In this document: piece by piece, positions 8,079-12,244 of the stretch
Layout of the letters: every line of letters starts with the position of its first letter
How positions within the stretch are numbered: the first letter of the stretch is position 1
Assembly: GCA_011947345.1 (NCBI GenBank)
Contig: JAAVTG010000633.1
Coordinates: 1-12,244, forward strand
Source: Phytophthora quininea
Taxonomy: Eukaryota; Oomycota; Peronosporomycetes; Peronosporales; Peronosporaceae
Direction: 5' to 3'
Length of the DNA: 12,244 nucleotides
Notes under the pieces: model-generated
What the model was told of the DNA's origin: nothing
Seen by the model: the letters and a program-made list of their open reading frames with translations, nothing else
Databases searched by the model: none
Position numbers and translations under genes: made by a program

Positions 8079-10259
8079 ATGCTATACAAGGACATCCCCA
8101 AGGAGTTCGTTTGGAAAGAGAAGCAGTGGGTTCGGCGCAAGCAGTAGAGAGAGGCACTAGAAAGAATAATCCATGTAACCTCCCCGGACGCCGAGAAGTT
8201 TTTCCTCCGAATATTGCTCTGTAATCGAAGAGAGCCTACATCGTTCGAGAGTTTACGGACAGTTAACGGCGTCGTATGTCCCACGTTTTGGGACGCAGCG
8301 TTACAATTGGGATATCTTGACAACGATCAAGAGTGGGCTGCATGCATGACAGAGGCTGCAAGTTTTCAGATCCCATACCAACTTCGACAGCTCTTCAGTA
8401 CACTGTTGGTGTACTCGATGCCAAGAGACGTCCGTGGGTTGTGGGACCAATTCCATGAGGAATTGAATCGGGATATAGCGCATAAGCACCGGAACCTCCC
8501 CGAGTCTACACGGGAGACTGTGGTGTCGTTTGAGACGCTAAGAAGCGTGAACGATTTGCTAAAGGTGAGTGGGTATGCTGTGACCGATCTTGACCTTCCG
8601 CAGTTGAGTGACTTCCCGAGTTTGGTTCGAGAGTCTCTTCTCGACAACAATCTCATACGCCGCGAGAAAGGCTACAGCGGAAGGACATTGGAGGCTATTG
8701 TTCGCGACGAGGCCAAACTCAACGAAGGGCAGATAGCCGTATTCGACCAGATCATACAAGCCGTCGAAGCCGAGTCAGGACATGAGGTATCGACGGCCAG
8801 CGCTTCGCGTAACGACGGGGGCAGGTCATCCACGCGGGAAGTTTCACAAAAGCTTTTCTTTGTTGATGGGCCTGGTGGAACGGGAAAGTCTACGCTACTT
8901 CGACGCATTTTGGCCAGGGTGCGTCTGGATGGGAAGATTGCACTTGCTGTTGCATCCAGTGGAATTGCATCTCTGCTTCTCATGGGCGGGCGTACGGCGC
9001 ATTCTACTTTCAAAATTCCGCTGAAACTGGACAAGGATTCTACGTGTTCGATTTTCAAACAGTCGCACCTGCGCAAGCTTATCCAGCAGACCAGTTTGGT
9101 CATTTGGGATGAAGCTCCGATGACGCATCGCCACGCGTTTGAGGCTGTCGACCGAATGCTACGGGACATTGTGGATAACCCCAGGAGCCTTTCGGCGGAA
9201 AGGTTTTTGTTCTCTCAGGAGGTGTCTGCCAGATCCTTCCTGTCGTGAAGAGAGGCACGCCTGCAGAAACGATCAACGCATGTATAAAGGAATCGCCTCT
9301 GTGGAGACACTTTTTGCAGGTTCGGTTAACACAGAACATGCGCATTGGGAGCGAGGGGACAGGAGAAAGCGACGAGGATATCCTGTCTTTCTCTGATTTT
9401 TGCTTGCCGTTGGGGAGGGTCGGCACGAAAAACGTGCTGATCCTGGCAATGGCTACATCAAGATTCCTGCTGATATGCTGATCCCGAATCCTCCTGTAGA
9501 AGACGACGAGGACGAGGAAATAGCTCCAGGGGCAATACCAAGGGGTATGACCCGCATCACTGACGCAATGTATGCTGACGTTGCCAATCCGGAGGTTGCG
9601 AGTGATGAATATTTTGCCAGTCGGACCATTTTGACGACTACGAACGAGACGGTACGGAGAATCAATGAGGCAGTCGCAGCTCGACTTCCGGAGACAGCGC
9701 GGGAGTATTTGTCGGTGGACTCGGTGGAGGATGATGACGGAACGTTGTTCGAGCAGGAGTTCCTCCACTCAGTGAACATGAACGGGATTCCACCTCACAG
9801 ACTACTGCTCAAGAAGGGCATCCCCATCATGATGATGAGAAATCTGAACCCGGATCTTGGACTGTGCAACGGAACGCGTCTACGAATCGTCGGCTTGAAG
9901 GACCACGTCATTCGAGCAACAATTATGACTGGAGAACGAACAGGCCAAGAAGTACTCATCCCGAGAATTATGTTCGTGAGCGACGACGACAGCTCCGATT
10001 TCCCCTTCCGGCTACGACGAAAGCAGTTCCCCGTGCAACCAGCATTCGCCATGACGATTAACAAGGCCCAAGGTCAGACGGTGTTAAACTTGGGGCTGTA
10101 CTTGCTTCCCCGTGCTTTTCGCATGGCCAGTTGTATGTGGCGTTGTCTCGCGTGACCTCTCGAAGCAAGTTCAAGGCATTGATTGAGTATCCAGAGTTCG
10201 TAGACCCGGACGGAGGAGTGTACACGAGAAACATCGTGTACACGCAGATTTTTGATTAG
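8079..10259 (+). pseudogene. Helitron PIF1-like helicase, least damaged copy (copy D)
   Basis: This frame of about 727 codons carries one nonsense codon and three frameshifts. TAG at 8145-8147 replaces AAG of copy C at codon 23. The frame is then open to about 9184 with an intact Walker A (GPGGTGKS) and Walker B (WDEAP). A lost G there shifts it. In the new frame motif III would read GGVCQ, followed by KRGTPAETINACIKESPLW. Only this copy has five Ts near 9311, which lets RHFLQVRLTQNMRIG be read through. The T-run at 9397-9401 then breaks the frame before LLAVGEGR. The following frame is open through motif V (IPIMMMRNLNPDLGLCNG) and TINKAQGQT to about 10104, where a lost G separates YVALSR. 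The native stop TAG is at 10257-10259. The Rep/HUH half is absent. Confidence 0.9.
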
Positions 10260-10422
10260 GAGTCGAGGTGCATTTCTAGGCTAGATGTAGTAGCTTGCCA
10301 CTACGAACTAGAACCAAGCTTTATGTTGGACAAATGGCAAATTTCATGTTTTATAAAACGTTTTTTACGCCTGTACGTTTTAGATTGAACTACTTACTAA
10401 TTCGTGCGATAAGTTAAATCAT
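10260..10422 (+). other. Helitron 3' non-coding region (copy D)
   Basis: This is the counterpart of the other tails. The outer inverted repeat is further degraded (CTAGAT at 10281-10286 and ACCAAG at 10313-10318), while GTAGT/ACTAC persists. It is slightly shortened around 10339, where the other copies have an additional CTTGG-containing segment. Confidence 0.5.
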
Positions 10423-10495
10423 CCGCCGGAGGCGGGCGGTCCACACAGCTGCATCCAACCATATCCCACCGCCGCGTAGCGCGGCGCTCGGCTAG
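10423..10495 (+). other. Helitron 3' terminus with remodelled hairpin (copy D)
   Basis: Hairpin 1 has lost one C and keeps a 5-bp stem (10423-10435). Hairpin 2 has lost one G but can form a different perfect stem, GCCGCG (10471-10476) with CGCGGC (10480-10485), 6 bases before CTAG (10492-10495). The following T (10496) fits the expected 3' target base. Confidence 0.85.
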
Positions 10496-10497
10496 TA
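10496..10497. repeat. TA target-site duplication, left
   Basis: TA directly outside the left inverted repeat. Its T is also the first base after the CTAG end of Helitron copy D. Confidence 0.85.
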
Positions 10498-10522
10498 CTT
10501 CCTCCGTGCGGAAAATAATGCA
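10498..10522 (+). repeat. Mariner terminal inverted repeat, left
   Basis: The 25-bp arm begins CTTCCTCCGTGCGG and ends AATGCA. It matches the inverted right arm at 24 of 25 positions (third base T here, A in the right arm's complement). Confidence 0.95.
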
Positions 10523-10811
10523 TTTGAAAAAATTGCGCGCTCCGCCTCGTTCCTTTTCGGGATTATAAACTGGCAGAGGTGACGAAATCGAGCTGGAAGC
10601 AGAAGTAATACAGGATCGTACGCTGCTGGCGTACGTGTCCGCCGCATTATAAGTATAGAAACGGATCAAGACGTGTAGGTGATAGCGGGGAGGGCGGTGG
10701 AGAGCGCAGGGAAGGCGCGGAGGGCAGACTAGAGCTTGCGGAAGTGGCGGATCGGTCCACGAAGCAACTGCAGCGCCAGATAGATTGCTGCGCAACGCCG
10801 AAACCTGTAGT

Positions 10812-12037
10812 ATCGCATTGCAGCGACATTGGAAGTTCACCGGCTCGGATCAGCTTATCTTTGTGTAAGTGAGCCAATTTGCGTCGTTGCGGCCTTCATG
10901 ACTCATGATCTCCTTCATGACCAGCTGGCGTCAAGAATGTTTTGTTCAGCGTCTCTGCGGTCGTGATTTCGTACGCGTGCTCAACCTCCTGGATTATGTC
11001 TTGAATTGTGCGAGATGTTGTGCGCGTCTGCAGAGACTAAATGCTGGCGAACAGTCCCAAGTCCAGGCAGTTGAGGTCGGGGCTTTGCGCTGGCTGATTG
11101 ACAAGCGTAATGTTCCAGCCGTCTGCGCACCCAGCTGCCCGTACTTCAGCGTCATCTTCAAGATCATGCGGGCGCGCATTATCCTGTTGGATCCGAATTG
11201 CAAGTTGTTTCTGATCACTGGGCCACTTTGCCTTAATGGCCGGGATAACGTCGTCAATGAGCATCCGTCGAGAGATCTCGCGAGTAATAGACACGGATCG
11301 CAGTTCTTCGACCCCAGCTGGACGGTTGATGCTGTTTCGCTGGGTAATGTAGCTTTCCACCACCGGCCAAAGACCGATTTTTCCGTCCCAGTTCCCTCGG
11401 GGACGTGCTACTGCGCACAAAAACATCACCTTCATGATGTGGCGCTTACTCTGACAGAACTGTACAGGCGTCTCTTCAAGCAGGATGTCGTCCTTCCCGG
11501 TCAGCACGTAGACTTTCTGGCCAACCTTCTTCACATAGAACCATTTTTCGTCGATATGCACTGCGTTGAGCATTGCGTCGAACACGTAGCCACTTGGCGT
11601 TGGGTGCAACCAGCTCACACAAAACTTGAGCCGTGCTAATCGATGAGCTGCAGTGAGCAGCGGACGCGTCTGCCTCAGCGCGCGACGAATATACCCTCTT
11701 TAATAAGCTGCTGGACAAGATATGAGCTCACGTTAGCGCCTGCTTGAATTCGGCGCTGATTTTTACGGTCATTCACGGGCACTTGTGCGACGCGTTCACA
11801 GCGCTACGCGGTCAACCTTCTTTCTCCCTCGATCGTGCTTCCGTGACTTGACGACGGCAGCTACGCGTCTTCCCATCGTTGCACGACCACGCTCCCAGAT
11901 TCGCGAAACAGCATAGCGAGTAAGGCCAAACTCCTCTGCAGCTTCCCCAATCTCTCCGTGAGAAAGCACACCTCTGTTGCTACGAAGAAGTACCAGACCG
12001 CTTGGCGCTCCTGATCGGTTGCTTGTCTTCTGGGCAT
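10812..12037 (-). pseudogene. Mariner-like DD39D transposase, disrupted
   Basis: A mariner transposase binds the terminal inverted repeats and cuts and joins the element through a DDE/D RNase H-like domain. The likely start is ATG at 12037-12035 (MPRRQATDQERQAVW). A frameshift near 11990 leads into a helix-turn-helix region (GEIGEAAEEFGLTRYAVSRI). A TGA at 11798-11796 and a second shift lead to SSYLVQQLIKEGIFVAR, and a third shift near 11680 to ARLKFCVSWLHP. The catalytic core is open from 11681 to 11037. Its three aspartates are in HIDEKWF (codon 11552-11550), QQDNARPH (11183-11181) and LDLGLF (11063-11061). There are 39 residues between the last two, as in plant-type mariners. A TAG at 11039-11037 replaces the expected Q of an I-Q-S-L-Q segment. 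Sequence continues in frame past it to LNKTFLT, and frameshifts near 10925 and 10880 precede a C-terminal KLAHLHKDKLIRAGELP piece. Confidence 0.9.
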
Positions 12038-12163
12038 TTCTGCTAAACTTTGGAATGAGCGGTGAGCGGAGGGAGGAGGGAAATGGGCGGGAGATTTGGA
12101 TTTCAAATCCTGATCGGCTTGGAGGGGTATTCTTTTGAGCAGGACTGGCTATAATCCGAAATG

Positions 12164-12188
12164 TGCATTATTTTCCGCACGGAGGTAG
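12164..12188 (-). repeat. Mariner terminal inverted repeat, right
   Basis: The complement begins CTACCTCCGTGCGG, pairing with the left arm over 25 bases. The similarity stops sharply inward of this. Confidence 0.95.
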
Positions 12189-12190
12189 TA
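12189..12190. repeat. TA target-site duplication, right
   Basis: TA directly outside the right inverted repeat, the second copy of the mariner target dinucleotide. Confidence 0.85.
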
Positions 12191-12244
12191 CCTAACTACA
12201 GTAGTGATCAAGATACCAAGAGTTCCGCACGCACTGGCGAGTGA
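12191..12244. other. Flanking DNA right of both elements
   Basis: These 54 bases resemble neither the Helitron 5' end nor the mariner. If the border reading is right, this is host (or older repeat) DNA that originally followed the CTAG-TA of the Helitron array. No gene is recognised in it. Confidence 0.6.

Larger units (their letters stand above)
7765..10495 (+). mobile_element. Helitron copy D, complete, right end of the array (2731 bp)
   Basis: This last unit starts with TCTTAGACTACTA and ends with CTAG at 10492-10495. The next base is T, which fits the A/T insertion preference of Helitrons, so this is probably the real right border of the array. A mariner element was later inserted in the TA immediately after the CTAG. 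Its helicase frame has the fewest breaks (one TAG and three frameshifts). A one-base deletion in the terminal hairpin shifts pairing to a different 6-bp stem, and the upstream hairpin has lost one C. Confidence 0.93.
10498..12188 (-). mobile_element. Tc1/mariner-type DNA transposon (1691 bp)
   Basis: This cut-and-paste element is bounded by 25-bp terminal inverted repeats with one mismatch and flanked by TA on both sides (10496-10497 and 12189-12190), the target duplication of this superfamily. It carries one transposase gene on the minus strand, now broken, so the element cannot move by itself. Non-coding parts are 12038-12163 (upstream of the gene) and 10523-10811 (downstream). The downstream part holds a hairpin with arms CGTACGC (10617-10623) and GCGTACG (10629-10635). 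The element sits one base beyond the 3' end of Helitron copy D and must be younger than that insertion if the reading of the Helitron border is right. Confidence 0.93.

Noticed and set aside
2602..10259. Spliceosomal introns as the explanation for the frame breaks.
   Set aside because: The frame changes occur inside continuous conserved motifs with no missing or extra sequence, so there is no room for introns.
1..10495. Long direct repeats interpreted as LTRs or as a satellite array.
   Set aside because: There is no reverse transcriptase, primer-binding site or TG/CA border; units encode helicase remnants and have Helitron ends, so a tandem transposon array fits better than an LTR element or simple satellite.
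10905..11639. Plus-strand open frame of 244 codons.
   Set aside because: It lies entirely opposite the mariner transposase core, which has clear catalytic motifs on the minus strand.
10498..12188. A non-autonomous MITE.
   Set aside because: The interior encodes most of a transposase with all three catalytic aspartates, so it is a decayed full-length element.

Overview
The window is eukaryotic repetitive DNA made of transposable elements. It contains a head-to-tail array of Helitron rolling-circle transposons (three complete copies and one left-truncated copy, positions 1-10495). One Tc1/mariner element (10498-12188) follows, then 54 bases of apparent flank. No intact host gene, RNA gene or CRISPR array is visible. 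Both element types are eukaryotic. The DD39D transposase with CTNCCTCCG-type ends and the intron-free Helitron helicase would suit an oomycete such as a Phytophthora relative, or another stramenopile or plant. That assignment is an inference and is only moderately secure.

Layout: copy A occupies 1-2280 (its left part lies outside the window), copy B 2281-5023, copy C 5024-7764 and copy D 7765-10495. Each complete copy is about 2.73-2.74 kb and starts with TCTTAGACTACTA. Each then has a GTCN tetranucleotide tract and a roughly 300-base non-coding leader. A broken helicase reading frame of about 725 codons follows, then a 3' tail with two GC-rich hairpins, the second 5-7 bases before a terminal CTAG. 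These are the hallmarks of Helitron ends (5' TC, 3' hairpin plus CTRR). Adjacent copies are joined exactly, CTAG directly to TC, with no host base between them. Copy D ends in CTAG followed by T, as expected for insertion between A and T.

The coding part corresponds only to the C-terminal part of a Helitron RepHel protein, namely the pre-helicase region and the PIF1-like helicase. No HUH/Rep nuclease is present in any complete copy, so these are internally deleted, non-autonomous derivatives. No copy has an open frame throughout. The longest uninterrupted stretch is 416 codons in copy C, and copy D has the fewest lesions (one nonsense codon and three frameshifts). Many lesions are single-base changes in homopolymer runs, so assembly error has to be excluded before all of them are taken as biological.

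The mariner element has 25-bp terminal inverted repeats (one mismatch) flanked by TA. It sits one base beyond the CTAG end of copy D, in the TA whose T is the Helitron's 3' target base. Its minus-strand transposase shows a helix-turn-helix region and a DD39D catalytic triad, but is broken by several frameshifts and an internal TAG. Diagnostic substitutions in the four Helitron copies conflict (some group A with B, others A with D), which suggests sequence exchange between copies.
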